A stretch of DNA of 64,000 nt from JAEUIV01 sp033763795 (GCA_033763795.1 JANRJV010000030.1:8742-72741), one strand, 5' to 3'. Counted from the first letter of the stretch, positions 24,420 through 34,371 are shown. Program-made: numbers and translations. The notes: a model not told the origin generated them from the sequence alone.

Positions 24420-25868
24420 ATGAGCGGTTCTGCTTCGCAAAACGCGCCGTTGATGCTCTCGGTCAGCGGCTGCCGGGGCATCGTGGGGAAAAGTCTGACG
24501 CCCGAGACGGTGTCACGGTTCATCGGCGCGGCGGGGCGGTGGCTGCGTTCATCCGGCGCGGGGGCCGCGAACCCCGGCCGGGTCATCGTCGCCGGCGACG
24601 GTCGACTGGGCGGGGCGGCGCTCCGCGGGCTGGCGGCCCAGACGCTGGCGCTGGCGGGCTTCGAGGTTGTGGACATCGGCGTCGCGACCACGCCCACCGT
24701 GGGCGTCGCGGTGTTGCATCACGGGGCCGCCGGGGGCGTGACGCTCACCGCCAGCCACAACCCCGCGGAATGGAACGGTGTGAAGGTCATCTCGTCGCTG
24801 GGCGGGGCCCCGGGGCCCGCCGACGCGGCGGAGATCGTCCGGCTCTATCACGCGGGCGAAGCATCCTGGGCGACCCCCGCCGGGATCGGCGCGGTGCGCA
24901 CGGACGCGACCGCCGCGAGGGTGCACGTCGAGCGCGTGCTGGCGGCGCTCGCGCGCTGCGCGGACCTGGAAGCGATCCGGGCGCGGCGTTTCCGCGTCGT
25001 GCTGAACTCCGTCAACGCGTCGGGGGCGGCGGGCGGCCGCATGCTGCTCGAAGAGCTCGGCTGCGCGCTGACGCACATGCACGCGGACACTTCGGGCGTC
25101 TTCCCCCACCCTCCCGAGCCCACGGCGGACAACCTGAAAGGGATGAGCGCCGCCGTCGCGGGCGCCGGCGCGGACATCGGCTTCGCCCAGGATCCTGACG
25201 CGGACAGGCTGGCGATCCTCGACGGCGCGGGCCGCTACATCGGGGAGGAATACACGCTGGTGCTGGCGGCGCGGGCCCTGATCGGCGCTCCAGCCAAGGG
25301 CGGCGGCGGGGGGACGACGGGGAGCCCTGTGCTGGTCGCGAATCTCTCGACCAGCCGGATGCTCGACGACGTGGCCGCGCGGTTCGGGGCCCGCGTGCAG
25401 CGGTCGGCGGTCGGGGAAGCGAACGTGGTCGACGTGATGCGCCGCGTCCGCTCGCCCCTGGGAGGCGAGGGCAACGGGGGCGTCATCTGGCCCGAGATCG
25501 TGCCGATCCGCGACAGCCTGGGGGCCATGGCGCTGACGCTGGCGCTGATGACGCGCGAGCGGGCGACGCTGGCCGACCTGGTCGCGGACGTGCCGGTCTA
25601 CGCGATCGAGAAGCGGAAGATCGAGCTCAAGCCGGGGCTGACCGAGCGGGCGCTCCGCGCCGCGGCGTCGATGATGACCGGCCCGGACGTGCGGATCGAC
25701 ACGCAGGACGGCGTGCGCCTGGACTTTCCGGTCCAGGGCGGCGCGGCGTGGCTGCACGTCCGCGCCAGCAACACGGAGCCGATCCTCAGGCTGATCGCCG
25801 AGGCGCCGCAGGCCGTGCAGGCACGACGCGTCCTGGACGATGCGGAAGCGGCGATCTCCGCGGCGTGA
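24420..25868 (+). CDS. Phosphohexomutase (phosphoglucosamine mutase / phosphomannomutase family)
   Basis: A 482-aa alpha-D-phosphohexomutase. Motifs: substrate entry SVSGCRGIVGKSLTP, phosphoserine loop TASHNPAEWNGVK, Mg-binding DPDADRLAI, the sugar loop region GGEGNGGVIWPEI, and the phosphate-binding RASNTEPILRLIAEA. GlmM (glucosamine-6-P to glucosamine-1-P) fits with the adjacent murD, since it makes the UDP-GlcNAc precursor. The GGEGNGG loop rather than GGEXSGH leaves phosphomannomutase or phosphoglucomutase possible. Divergent from murD, with 75 nt between the starts. Confidence 0.9.
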   Translation: MSGSASQNAPLMLSVSGCRGIVGKSLTPETVSRFIGAAGRWLRSSGAGAANPGRVIVAGDGRLGGAALRGLAAQTLALAGFEVVDIGVATTPTVGVAVLHHGAAGGVTLTASHNPAEWNGVKVISSLGGAPGPADAAEIVRLYHAGEASWATPAGIGAVRTDATAARVHVERVLAALARCADLEAIRARRFRVVLNSVNASGAAGGRMLLEELGCALTHMHADTSGVFPHPPEPTADNLKGMSAAVAGAGADIGFAQDPDADRLAILDGAGRYIGEEYTLVLAARALIGAPAKGGGGGTTGSPVLVANLSTSRMLDDVAARFGARVQRSAVGEANVVDVMRRVRSPLGGEGNGGVIWPEIVPIRDSLGAMALTLALMTRERATLADLVADVPVYAIEKRKIELKPGLTERALRAAASMMTGPDVRIDTQDGVRLDFPVQGGAAWLHVRASNTEPILRLIAEAPQAVQARRVLDDAEAAISAA

Positions 25869-25898
25869 GGGCGCCGGGCGCCCGCGGACGCGCGCGCC

Positions 25899-27332
25899 TC
25901 AGGGGCAGATCCGTCCCCACGCCGACAGCACCGCCGTCAGATCCTGAAAGTTCACGACGCCGTCCTGCGTCACGTCCGAGGGGGAAGACGCCGCGCCCCA
26001 CGCGGCGAGGACGAGCGTCAGGTCCGGAAAGTTGACAGCGCCGTCGCCGGACAGATCGGGGCACAGCAGCGGCGTGACGCGGGGAGGGCCCCAGCGCGCC
26101 AGCCGCACCGCAGCGATCGGCCCCGCGGCGAGGAAGTTCCCCCCCACGTAGAGCCCCGAGGAGTCCGGGCCCGGGCCGTCCTCGTCGAAAGCGGCGAGCG
26201 CGAAGACCGGGCGGTCCACATCGCCCGCAGACGCAGACCACGCCGCCCCATCCCAACCCGCGAAGTTCAGCGCCACCGCCCCGACAACGGGCGCGAACGC
26301 GCCCGCGAAGAACAGGGCTGGGGGCGCGGCGTCGCCCGGCGTGTCATCGAAGGGCGCGATGGCCAGCGCGTCGGCCGGATGTCCGATCCCCTGCGCCAGC
26401 GGGTGCCACGCGGCGCCGTCCCAGCGAGCGGCCCCGAGCGCGGGCGACTCACCGGCGACGGTGAAGATGCCGCCCACGTGAAGCTGCTCGGCCGCGGGCC
26501 CGGGCCCGTCGGGATCGAAACTCGCCAGGCAGCGGCCGATCGCCGGGAAGGGTCCCGAGAGACCCGCGCCCAGCGCGCTCCACGCCGCACCGTTCCAGAC
26601 CGCCACGCGCGCCGCGTCGACGCTGCCCGCCTGCCCGAACCAGCCCGCGGCGTAGAGCAGCGGCGAAGCGCCGCCCGGTCCGTCGGCGTCGAAACTCAGC
26701 AGCGCCAGTCCTTCGTTGTCGAATCCGGCGTCGAGGGGCGACCACTGCGCGCCGTCCCACCGCGCGATGTTCGAGGCACTGACGCTGCCCGCCGAGGAGA
26801 AGAACCCCGCGGCGATCAGATCGGCGGACGCCGGGCCCGCACCGTCGATGTCGAAGGACGCGAGCGCGGAGACGCGGCCCGCGACTCCCGCCCCCAGCGC
26901 CGACCAGCCGGAACCGTTCCAGGCGGCGATCCGAGACGCGGGCACAGCCCCGGCGAGCGTGAAATCGCCGCCAACGATGAGCAGCGTAGGCCCCGGGCCC
27001 GGGCCGTCGGCGTCCCACTGCGCCAGGGCGCGCACCGGCGCGTTCACGCCGCCGCCAAGCGGGAACCAGAACGACCCGTTGTATCGGGCGATGCGCGCCG
27101 CGGAGACGCCCGCGATCGTCGCGAAGTCTCCGCCCACGAACAGCTCGGCCCGGGCGGGACCATCGCCGTCGAGGTCAGCCGTCGCCAGGGCCCGGACCAC
27201 GTTGTCGGCCCCCGAGGCGCCCGCCGGGCTCGACCACGCCGGCGGCCCCGCGACGGCGGAAGCCGCCGCCCCCGCGAGCGCCATCAGCGCCGCGGTCAGG
27301 CCCGTCCCCCGGCATAGTGTCGCGCGTCTCAC
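25899..27332 (-). CDS. Secreted seven-repeat beta-propeller-like protein with dockerin tail
   Basis: 477 aa. A signal peptide (residues 1-29) is followed by seven imperfect repeats of ~52-57 residues with consensus 'LA.FD.DGPGP....L.VGG.F..AG.V.A..IA.WDG..W..LG.GV'. The count and length suggest a seven-bladed propeller. The C-terminal ~60 residues are two dockerin-like loops (PDLSGDGAVNFPDLTLVLAAW and DVTQDGVVNFQDLTAVL) ending in RICP. The GTG start overlaps the stop of the multiheme cytochrome by 4 nt (GTGA), so the two are co-translated. Likely cell-surface or extracellular; ligand unknown. Confidence 0.85.
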   Translation of the reverse strand: MRRATLCRGTGLTAALMALAGAAASAVAGPPAWSSPAGASGADNVVRALATADLDGDGPARAELFVGGDFATIAGVSAARIARYNGSFWFPLGGGVNAPVRALAQWDADGPGPGPTLLIVGGDFTLAGAVPASRIAAWNGSGWSALGAGVAGRVSALASFDIDGAGPASADLIAAGFFSSAGSVSASNIARWDGAQWSPLDAGFDNEGLALLSFDADGPGGASPLLYAAGWFGQAGSVDAARVAVWNGAAWSALGAGLSGPFPAIGRCLASFDPDGPGPAAEQLHVGGIFTVAGESPALGAARWDGAAWHPLAQGIGHPADALAIAPFDDTPGDAAPPALFFAGAFAPVVGAVALNFAGWDGAAWSASAGDVDRPVFALAAFDEDGPGPDSSGLYVGGNFLAAGPIAAVRLARWGPPRVTPLLCPDLSGDGAVNFPDLTLVLAAWGAASSPSDVTQDGVVNFQDLTAVLSAWGRICP

Positions 27333-29272
27333 CGGACGGATTCGCCCCAGTAGGTCAGCACGGTCGTGATGTCCGCGAAGTTGACCAGGCCGTCGCAGTT
27401 GGCGTCGCCGCTGGCGAATCCCCCGCCGGAGGCGCCCCAGCCCGAGAGGACGCGTGTGATGTCGTTGAAGCTGGTCACGCCGTCGCCAGACACGTCGCCC
27501 CTTGCGAAGGGGGCGAGATCGATGCTGACGTCGTCCATCACGATGGGGACGCTCTTGCCGATGGCGACCCAGGCGTCGTAGGCGGTCTGGCCCTCGGGCC
27601 CGCCGTTGTCGCGCAGGAACTCCATGTAGTCGCGCGAGCCGTTCTGGTAGTAGACCTTGACCTCGGCCCGCGTCGCGCCGGCGGGGACGCAGTACCGCGT
27701 GTCGTCCCAGTGCTGGCCGTCGGCGTAGGAATACCCGAAGTGCCCGGCCTGTGCGGCGTTGAAGGCGGCGTTCGTGAACCCGCGGGGCGGGATCCGGTTG
27801 TCCTTGAAGATCTTGTTGACGAGCACCAGGTGGAACGAGGGCCCGACGGGCTTGCCCGTCGCGCCGGACATGTAGTCATCGATGCCCAGGAGCTGCTCGT
27901 AGATCTTCGTCTCGCCCTCGGCGAGCACGGCCGACGAGACGTCGTACTCGCCGCGCTCGTCGATGAGCGCCTGGCCGCTGAAGAACTTGACGTTGATCCA
28001 GATGCGCCGGCCCTCGGGCATGCCGGTCAGCAGCTTGTGCCCGCACTGGTTGACGACGCGCACGTTCAGCTCGCCGGCCGTCTGCGAGAGCTCGGCGTCG
28101 GTCGCCGCCGAGAGCATCTGCTGCGTGTCGACCTTCTGGCGGTCGAGCATCGTCAGCGTCAGAGAGTCGAAGGTGTTGTCGCCCGTGGGGCCGTGCAGGT
28201 GCAGCAGCATCTCGATCAGGTGCAGGTTGGCGCCCTGGAAGGAGTGATAGGGCATGTCGTTGCGCACGGGGGGCTCGAAGATCTCCCAGCAGCCCGTGCC
28301 GGTCACGGCGGGCATGTGGCAGTCCTGGCACGAGCTGACGACCGTGCGGTTGCCGCCGAAGCGGCCCTGCATGTCGACCCCTGCGGGGAACGCGGAGTTC
28401 TGCCACTCGCTGTAGGTCCGCTGCTCGGGGAACATGTCGGTCTTGTTGTCGGTCGGGTGCGGCATGTTGAAGGGGTTGACGACGTAGGTGTCGGTCGGCG
28501 CGGGCACGGGCCCGCCCACGCGGCTGAGCGCGGGGTTGCTGACCTCGTGGCACGTGCCGCACATGTCGCCCGTGCGGTGGTGCGGGGAGTAGGCGAACCC
28601 GTGGGGCGGCGAGGCGTCGGCGAAGGGACCGCGGCGGACGTCGGCCGGGTCGATCACCATCTTGCCGTTGCCGAAGTCCGTGGGCCGCACCGATCCTCCC
28701 GGATACATGTCGAGCGCGGCGAGGATCATTTCGTCGTCGGCGGGGCTGACGCCCGCCTCGTACACCGGGTCCGCCATGCGGTGGCACACGATGCACTGGA
28801 TGCCCTCGTCGATGTCCGAGGGGAGCAGCGCCGAGCCGTCGGGAGAGCCGCTCGGCGGGGTCACACGCCCTGAGAGCCACGCGGCGGGCGCGTGGCACCG
28901 CAGGCACAGCTCGCCCGAGCCCGGCGCGTCGGCCTGAGCGACGGCGAACGCCGCCCGGAAGATCGGGTCGCGGGCCGAGTGAGCGTGCGCCGAGCCGCGC
29001 CAGCGGTAGGGACGCGTCGTGGTCGCCGGGTCGCCCCCCGCGTCAAATCCCAGGTGACAGGCGTAACAGCCGTTCTGGGCCGTCTCCAGCTCGTCCGTGA
29101 TCGTCCACGGATGCGTCTGCTTGCCCTCGACGGGCTGGGTGCCCTTCTCGAAGAAGTCCGCGCCGGTCGTGGGCAGCGGCAACTGGCCAGAGGCCCCCGC
29201 GACGCCGAGAAAACCCCACGCGACCGCGGCAGCGAGCGCGCCGGACCCTAACACATTGCCAACGGATTTCAT
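27329..29272 (-). CDS. Exported pentaheme c-type cytochrome with dockerin-like tail
   Basis: A 647-aa product. The signal peptide (MKSVGNVLGSGALAAAVAWG) is followed by five CXXCH heme motifs (CYACH, CLRCH, CIVCH, CGTCH, CQDCH) within about the first 260 residues. A long domain with scattered His and no hemes follows. The C-terminal ~60 residues carry two dockerin-type calcium loops (GDVSGDGVTSFNDITRVL, GDANCDGLVNFADITTVL). AGGAG sits 5 nt before ATG 29272. It probably transfers electrons outside the cytoplasm; the tail suggests surface display. No donor, acceptor or maturation gene is nearby. It is coupled to the propeller gene downstream. Confidence 0.88.
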   Translation of the reverse strand: MKSVGNVLGSGALAAAVAWGFLGVAGASGQLPLPTTGADFFEKGTQPVEGKQTHPWTITDELETAQNGCYACHLGFDAGGDPATTTRPYRWRGSAHAHSARDPIFRAAFAVAQADAPGSGELCLRCHAPAAWLSGRVTPPSGSPDGSALLPSDIDEGIQCIVCHRMADPVYEAGVSPADDEMILAALDMYPGGSVRPTDFGNGKMVIDPADVRRGPFADASPPHGFAYSPHHRTGDMCGTCHEVSNPALSRVGGPVPAPTDTYVVNPFNMPHPTDNKTDMFPEQRTYSEWQNSAFPAGVDMQGRFGGNRTVVSSCQDCHMPAVTGTGCWEIFEPPVRNDMPYHSFQGANLHLIEMLLHLHGPTGDNTFDSLTLTMLDRQKVDTQQMLSAATDAELSQTAGELNVRVVNQCGHKLLTGMPEGRRIWINVKFFSGQALIDERGEYDVSSAVLAEGETKIYEQLLGIDDYMSGATGKPVGPSFHLVLVNKIFKDNRIPPRGFTNAAFNAAQAGHFGYSYADGQHWDDTRYCVPAGATRAEVKVYYQNGSRDYMEFLRDNGGPEGQTAYDAWVAIGKSVPIVMDDVSIDLAPFARGDVSGDGVTSFNDITRVLSGWGASGGGFASGDANCDGLVNFADITTVLTYWGESVR

Positions 29273-29473
29273 CCACGCTCCTCTCGACACCCCTCCGTCA
29301 TCGAGTCTACGTGCGCCCGACGTGAGTGCCGCTCCGGTCTCGTCCATGATGACGATCTTTTTTCGGCGCGGCTGCAATGACCAGCCCGCTGTGGACAGCC
29401 CGTCGAAGTCGCCCCGCGGGCGGCGGGGCCAAAACCTCCGTCGCTCCCCCTTCCCACGGCCGATAAAACGGCC

Positions 29474-32400
29474 ATGCCTGCCAAGTCCACCGCCAACGCC
29501 CGCCGCTCCGGCGACGGGTCCACGATGTTCGATGCGCGCCGCCTCGCATTCCGACGGATCCTCTGGTTCGTCGGACTCGCCGCCTGGGCCGCGCTCACCG
29601 CCAGCCTGCTCACGTTCGACCCCGCCGACCCCCCGGGCCACGCCGTCGCCCCGCTCAACACCGCGACGGGGCTCTCCAACTGGATGGGGCCCGTCGGCGC
29701 TTTCATCAGCTACCACACCATACTGATGATCGGGTCCGGCGTGTGGATCGCCGTGATCTGCGGCGGGCTGTACCTCGCGGCGGTCGCGTTCCGCGGGACG
29801 GTGACGCACGTCGCCGTACGCGCCATCGGCGTGCTGCTCGTCGCGCTCGCGTTCAGCGGCTTCCACGCCCTGTTCGTCCCCGGGGTCTCGCGCCTTCCGG
29901 AGGGAGGCGGCGGGCTGGTCGCGATCTACGGCGTGCACGAGCTCTCATCACGCTTCGGCGCCCTGGGCGCCGCCCTCTGGCTCGTCCTCATGGGCATCGT
30001 GGGCCTGACGGTCGCGTTCGACGACTGGTTCAGCGCTGCGAGCCGATCGGCCATGCGGCCCGTCGAAGCGCTGGCGGCCCTCGCGCCGCGCGTCCGGGCG
30101 CTCATCGGGAAGCTCCGCCGGTCGGCGCCGCGCCGGGCGCCGCGCGTCCGCGTCAACGATGTTGATGACGACGGCGCCCTCCGCGCCGTCAGCGACAAGC
30201 TGAAGCCCCGCCCTGCCGCGGGCCCGGATTCGGATGACGACGGCCCGGACGGGGGCGACGACGAAGACTCGGCCCAGGAGTCTCCCCGCGCCAGGAAGGG
30301 CGCTCGCTCCAAGCGCGCCGCCCGGGTCGAGCAGGACGAAGCAAACGTCGACGCTCAGGACGCGGTCGATCCCGACGACTCGGACGACCAGGACGATGCC
30401 GAGACGCCGGCCCGCCGCGGGTCGAAGTCGTCCAGGAAGTCGGCCGCGAGCGCCGACGATGACGCCGACAGCAGCGTCGAGGACAATGCGAGCGCGGACG
30501 CCGACGCCGACGAGGAATCCGGCGACGACGCCGAGGCTGACGAAACGGACGAACCCCGCTCGAGCGACCCCGCCGACTACGACCCCGACGCCCTGCGCGA
30601 GAAGATCGCGCGGCTGCCCATCCGCTTCGCGAACGTCGAGCGCCGCTCCGCGACGCAGGAAGACCTCGAAGACCTTCGCGCCACCCGCTCCACCGAAGAG
30701 CAGGACAAGAACTACGTCTTCCCCAGCATCGACCTCCTGGTCGACCCCGACGCCGGCTTCGAAGAAGAGCTGGAGGCCTACGTCCGCGAGCAGGCGACCG
30801 CCCTGGAGACCGCGCTGCACACCTACAACATCAAGGGCAACGTCGCGGGCATCGAGTCGGGCCCGGTGATCACGCTGTATCAGGTCCGGCTGGCGCCGGG
30901 CACCAAGGTCAGCGCCATCACCGCCGTCTCGTCCGACCTGGCCCGCGCCCTCAAGAGCGTCAACATCCGCGTCGTCCCCAACACCGAGGGCCTCGACACC
31001 GTGGGCATCGAGGTGCCCAACCGCAAGAAGGAGCGCGTCCGCCTCAAGGAGCTGATGACGCGCACCGACGCCACCAGCAAGATGAAGCTCCCGCTGTTCC
31101 TGGGCAAGGACGCCAGCGGGCGCCCGCTCATCACCGACCTCGCCTCGCTCCCGCACATGCTCATCGCCGGCACCACCGGCTCGGGCAAGAGCGTGTGCAT
31201 GAACGCCATCATCATGGGCTTCCTCTACACGCAGAAGCCCAGCGACCTGAAGCTCGTCCTGGTCGATCCCAAGGTCGTCGAGCTCTCGCAGTTCAAGGAC
31301 ATCCCGCACCTCATGTGCCCCGTCGTGACGGACATGAGCAAGGCGGCGGCGATCCTCGAGTGGGCGGTCGGCAAGATGGACGAGCGCTACGAGCTGCTCG
31401 CCGAGGCCGGCGTCCGCGACATCGCCTCCTACAACGCCCTCACGTGGGAGGAGAAGAAGGAGCGCTTCGGCCCCTCGTCCGAGGCGGAGGAGGCCCGCAT
31501 CCCCCGCAAGCTCCCCTACATGGTCTTCGTCATCGACGAGCTCGCGGACCTGATGATGACCAACAAGGAGGTCGAGAGCTCGATCGTCCGCATCGCCCAG
31601 AAGGCCCGCGCCGTGGGCATCCACCTGATCCTCGCCACGCAGCGCCCCCAGGCCAATGTCGTCACGGGCCTCATCAAGAGCAACATGCCCGGCCGGCTCT
31701 GCTTCAAGGTCGCCTCGGGCATGGACTCGCGCATCGTCCTCGACCAGAAGGGCGGCGAGCTCCTCCTCGGTCAGGGCGACATGCTCTTCATCACCCCCCG
31801 ATCCTCCACAGGCATGCGCGCCCAGGGAACCCTCGTCGACGACTCCGAGATCCGCGGCGTGGTCCGCTTCGTCCGCACCGTCTCCGGCCCCTCGTTCGAG
31901 CGCCAGCTCGTCCAGCTCCGCTCCGGAGGCGACCCCGCGGGCGTCCCCGAGGATCACGAGCAGCGCATGATCGAGAACGCCCAGGAAGATCCCCTGTTCG
32001 ACCGGGCCGTCGAGATCGTCCTCGAGACGCAGCGCGGCAGCGTGTCGCTCCTGCAGCGCCGCCTGGCGATCGGGTACACGCGCGCCAGCCGGCTGATCGA
32101 GCTCATGGGCATGGCCGGGATCATCGGCGGGCACAAGGGCTCGGTGGCGCGCGAGGTCGCGATGACGCTGGAAGAGTGGCAGGCGATGAAGAAGCAGGCC
32201 GAGCTCGACGCCGCCGAGAGCGCCGCCGCGTCGCCCAAGCCCAAGGCCGACGCCGCTGGCCAGCCCAAGCTCTTCCCCGAGCCCGTGACCGCGCGCGAGG
32301 TCATCGAGGCCAAGCAGAAGCTCGACACCGCCGCCTCCGCCGCGCCCGCGGACACCGCGCCGCCCGCCGTGGCGGCCGAGGAGCCGCCCTTCGACGTGGA

Positions 32401-32782
32401 TGAGCCCGCTTCAAGCCCGGCGACCATCGCCGAGAAGCGCCCCGCCGAGCCGGTCGCCGCGGCCGCGGAAGAGCTCGAAGAAGCCGAGCTCGACGAGGCG
32501 GACGACGCCGTCGACGAACTCGGGGACGTCGAGGAAGTCGAGGAAGTTGACGAGGTCGAGGAGGTCGAGGAGGAAGACGCCGAGCTGACCGCCTCCGACG
32601 TCAGCGACGATGCTGAAGAAGAAGAAGTAGGCGACGATGAATACGAGTACGAGTACGTCGAGGTCGACGAGGACGAGGCGCTCGAAGGCGAGTACGAGAT
32701 CGTCGAACAGGACGAAGCCCCCCCGAGCCCCGAGATCGTCGTGAAGCCCGTCAACGACGCCAAATCGAAGTCGCGCGAGTGA
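29474..32782 (+). CDS. ftsK: DNA translocase FtsK/SpoIIIE with acidic C-terminal extension
   Basis: ATP-driven dsDNA pump acting at the division septum. The 1102-aa product has four N-terminal membrane helices (residues ~25-180), then an acidic Asp/Glu-rich linker (~225-370). The motor domain has Walker A GTTGSGKS (Lys572), Walker B VFVIDELADLMM, and LATQRPQANVVTGLIKSN. A gamma-type winged helix (DPLFDRAVEIV... to ~895) recognises KOPS-like sites in known FtsK. Unusually, about 180 further residues follow gamma: Ala/Pro-rich, then runs of Glu/Asp (EEVEEVDEVEEVEEEDAE) and a Tyr/Glu stretch. An alternative start is ATG 29525. Confidence 0.95.
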   Translation: MPAKSTANARRSGDGSTMFDARRLAFRRILWFVGLAAWAALTASLLTFDPADPPGHAVAPLNTATGLSNWMGPVGAFISYHTILMIGSGVWIAVICGGLYLAAVAFRGTVTHVAVRAIGVLLVALAFSGFHALFVPGVSRLPEGGGGLVAIYGVHELSSRFGALGAALWLVLMGIVGLTVAFDDWFSAASRSAMRPVEALAALAPRVRALIGKLRRSAPRRAPRVRVNDVDDDGALRAVSDKLKPRPAAGPDSDDDGPDGGDDEDSAQESPRARKGARSKRAARVEQDEANVDAQDAVDPDDSDDQDDAETPARRGSKSSRKSAASADDDADSSVEDNASADADADEESGDDAEADETDEPRSSDPADYDPDALREKIARLPIRFANVERRSATQEDLEDLRATRSTEEQDKNYVFPSIDLLVDPDAGFEEELEAYVREQATALETALHTYNIKGNVAGIESGPVITLYQVRLAPGTKVSAITAVSSDLARALKSVNIRVVPNTEGLDTVGIEVPNRKKERVRLKELMTRTDATSKMKLPLFLGKDASGRPLITDLASLPHMLIAGTTGSGKSVCMNAIIMGFLYTQKPSDLKLVLVDPKVVELSQFKDIPHLMCPVVTDMSKAAAILEWAVGKMDERYELLAEAGVRDIASYNALTWEEKKERFGPSSEAEEARIPRKLPYMVFVIDELADLMMTNKEVESSIVRIAQKARAVGIHLILATQRPQANVVTGLIKSNMPGRLCFKVASGMDSRIVLDQKGGELLLGQGDMLFITPRSSTGMRAQGTLVDDSEIRGVVRFVRTVSGPSFERQLVQLRSGGDPAGVPEDHEQRMIENAQEDPLFDRAVEIVLETQRGSVSLLQRRLAIGYTRASRLIELMGMAGIIGGHKGSVAREVAMTLEEWQAMKKQAELDAAESAAASPKPKADAAGQPKLFPEPVTAREVIEAKQKLDTAASAAPADTAPPAVAAEEPPFDVDEPASSPATIAEKRPAEPVAAAAEELEEAELDEADDAVDELGDVEEVEEVDEVEEVEEEDAELTASDVSDDAEEEEVGDDEYEYEYVEVDEDEALEGEYEIVEQDEAPPSPEIVVKPVNDAKSKSRE

Positions 32783-32811
32783 TTCGCCGTCGGTTCGGGC
32801 CGATCAGCCCG

Positions 32812-34365
32812 CTACTCGGCGTGCTCAACCTGGATCTTGAGGTTGCCCAGGAGCGCCGCGAGGCCGCCCATCGCCCCGACGACGTCGCCCTCGCCCAGCA
32901 CGGAAACCCCGAGCGCGATGTGCGTGGCGTCCACTCCGGGCTCGTCGCCCTCGGGGATGATCGCCGCGTCGCAATCGATCCACCGGGCGCGCCCGTTATC
33001 GAGCGACCGCGCCTGCGTCCACATGTGAAAGCCGAAGACGCCTCTCCCGTCCGGCCCGGTGACGTATACGAGCCCGCTGGCGACCCGCGCCCCCACTCCC
33101 CGCGCCCGCAGCACCGCCGCCAGCAGCACCGCGTGCTCCGTGCAGTCGCCCCTGCGGGTCCGCGCGGTCTCGACCGCGGTCGCGAGCCCGACATCCAGCG
33201 TGTCGTCGGCGACGTAGTCGCCCACGAAGTCCGCCGCGCGGCGCTCCGGCGCCCGGGCCGCGCCGACGTCGCCCGCCGCCTTGAGCTGTGACTCCATGAG
33301 CTCCACGGCTCGACCCACCGCGGCGTCCTGCGGATCGATCATGAGCGACCGACCCAGCGCCGCGTCCTCCGCCCCGGCCGCCGGCGGGTCTTCGAGCGAC
33401 ACGCGGCCCCGTTCGACCGTGACGCGCACCCGCCCCGCGTCGAGGCGCTCGGCCCGCTGACCGCCCACGCTGGGCACGTCGGGCATGGCCCCGCCGTCCG
33501 CCCGCGACAGCACGTACACCGCGCGCCGAAGCGCCCGGGGACGCTCGATCGCCTTCCCCTCGGGCGTGACCAGCGTCCGGGCCATGAGCTCGGGCGGCGC
33601 AAAGGGCTTCAGCGCCGTCGCGCGGTCCGAGGCCCGGATCACCATCTTCAGCCCGCCGAAGTCCATCTCGCTGCGCACGATCTCGCCCGCGTCATCGAGC
33701 GTGTCGCGGCCCGTCGCCCCGGGCACCGCGCTGTTGCGCACCTCGAGCTCCGTCGCGTTCACCGGGCCCGCGGGCGTCTGGGCCTGCGTCCGCTCGACAC
33801 GCCGATACTCGATCCGCACGGGCGCGAGCCCGACCGTCGGGTCCACCGTCTCGTACGCGAAGCTTGGCGAGCCCGCCGCCAGCTCGCGCTTCACGAACTC
33901 CCGCGCCTTCCCCGGCGTCAGCCACTCACCCCCGGGCCACTCCAGCGTCGTCACCACGGGCTCCGCGTCCGGCCCCTGCCGGCTCTCCAGCCTGACCTCA
34001 TACCCCGCGATCCCCGGTATGAACGTCCACGTCTGCGTCGTCTCCGCGCCGCCCGACGACTGAGCGCTGCTCATGCGCACGGGCTCGCCCGTCGCGGTCT
34101 CGACGAACTCGCTCCGCATGCGCACGGCGGCCCGCTGGCCCATCCGCTCCATCGTGAAGTCCATCTCCGTGCGCGAGACCAGCGAGCCCCCGGGCCCTGC
34201 CTCCTCCACCGAGCGCGACCAGCCCGCCTGACGCCCGTCGATCTCGACGATGTACCACCGCTCGCCGGGCTTCGCTTCGGGAATCTCGCCCCCGCGGCAA
34301 TCACTCCGGAGAAACAGCACAGACGCGGCGGTCAGCACTCGCAGCAGCATGCCCAGTGTCGTCAT
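32812..34365 (-). CDS. Exported transglutaminase-like domain protein
   Basis: A 517-aa product with an N-terminal hydrophobic signal (residues ~5-20). A long beta-rich region follows (~25-330). The C-terminal transglutaminase-like (cysteine protease fold) domain has the triad Cys in RRGDCTEHAVLLAAV (Cys408), His in VFGFHMWTQ and Asp in RWIDCDAA. Such domains act as peptidases or amidases in bacteria; the substrate is unknown. It is one of a divergent pair with tatD, their starts 67 nt apart. TAGACT lies 6 nt before ATG 34365. Confidence 0.85.
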   Translation of the reverse strand: MTTLGMLLRVLTAASVLFLRSDCRGGEIPEAKPGERWYIVEIDGRQAGWSRSVEEAGPGGSLVSRTEMDFTMERMGQRAAVRMRSEFVETATGEPVRMSSAQSSGGAETTQTWTFIPGIAGYEVRLESRQGPDAEPVVTTLEWPGGEWLTPGKAREFVKRELAAGSPSFAYETVDPTVGLAPVRIEYRRVERTQAQTPAGPVNATELEVRNSAVPGATGRDTLDDAGEIVRSEMDFGGLKMVIRASDRATALKPFAPPELMARTLVTPEGKAIERPRALRRAVYVLSRADGGAMPDVPSVGGQRAERLDAGRVRVTVERGRVSLEDPPAAGAEDAALGRSLMIDPQDAAVGRAVELMESQLKAAGDVGAARAPERRAADFVGDYVADDTLDVGLATAVETARTRRGDCTEHAVLLAAVLRARGVGARVASGLVYVTGPDGRGVFGFHMWTQARSLDNGRARWIDCDAAIIPEGDEPGVDATHIALGVSVLGEGDVVGAMGGLAALLGNLKIQVEHAE

Positions 34366-34371
34366 CGCCCC

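Noticed and set aside
29948..32134. 728-codon minus-strand frame across ftsK
   Set aside because: Antisense shadow rich in Asp/Gly/Val with no motif.
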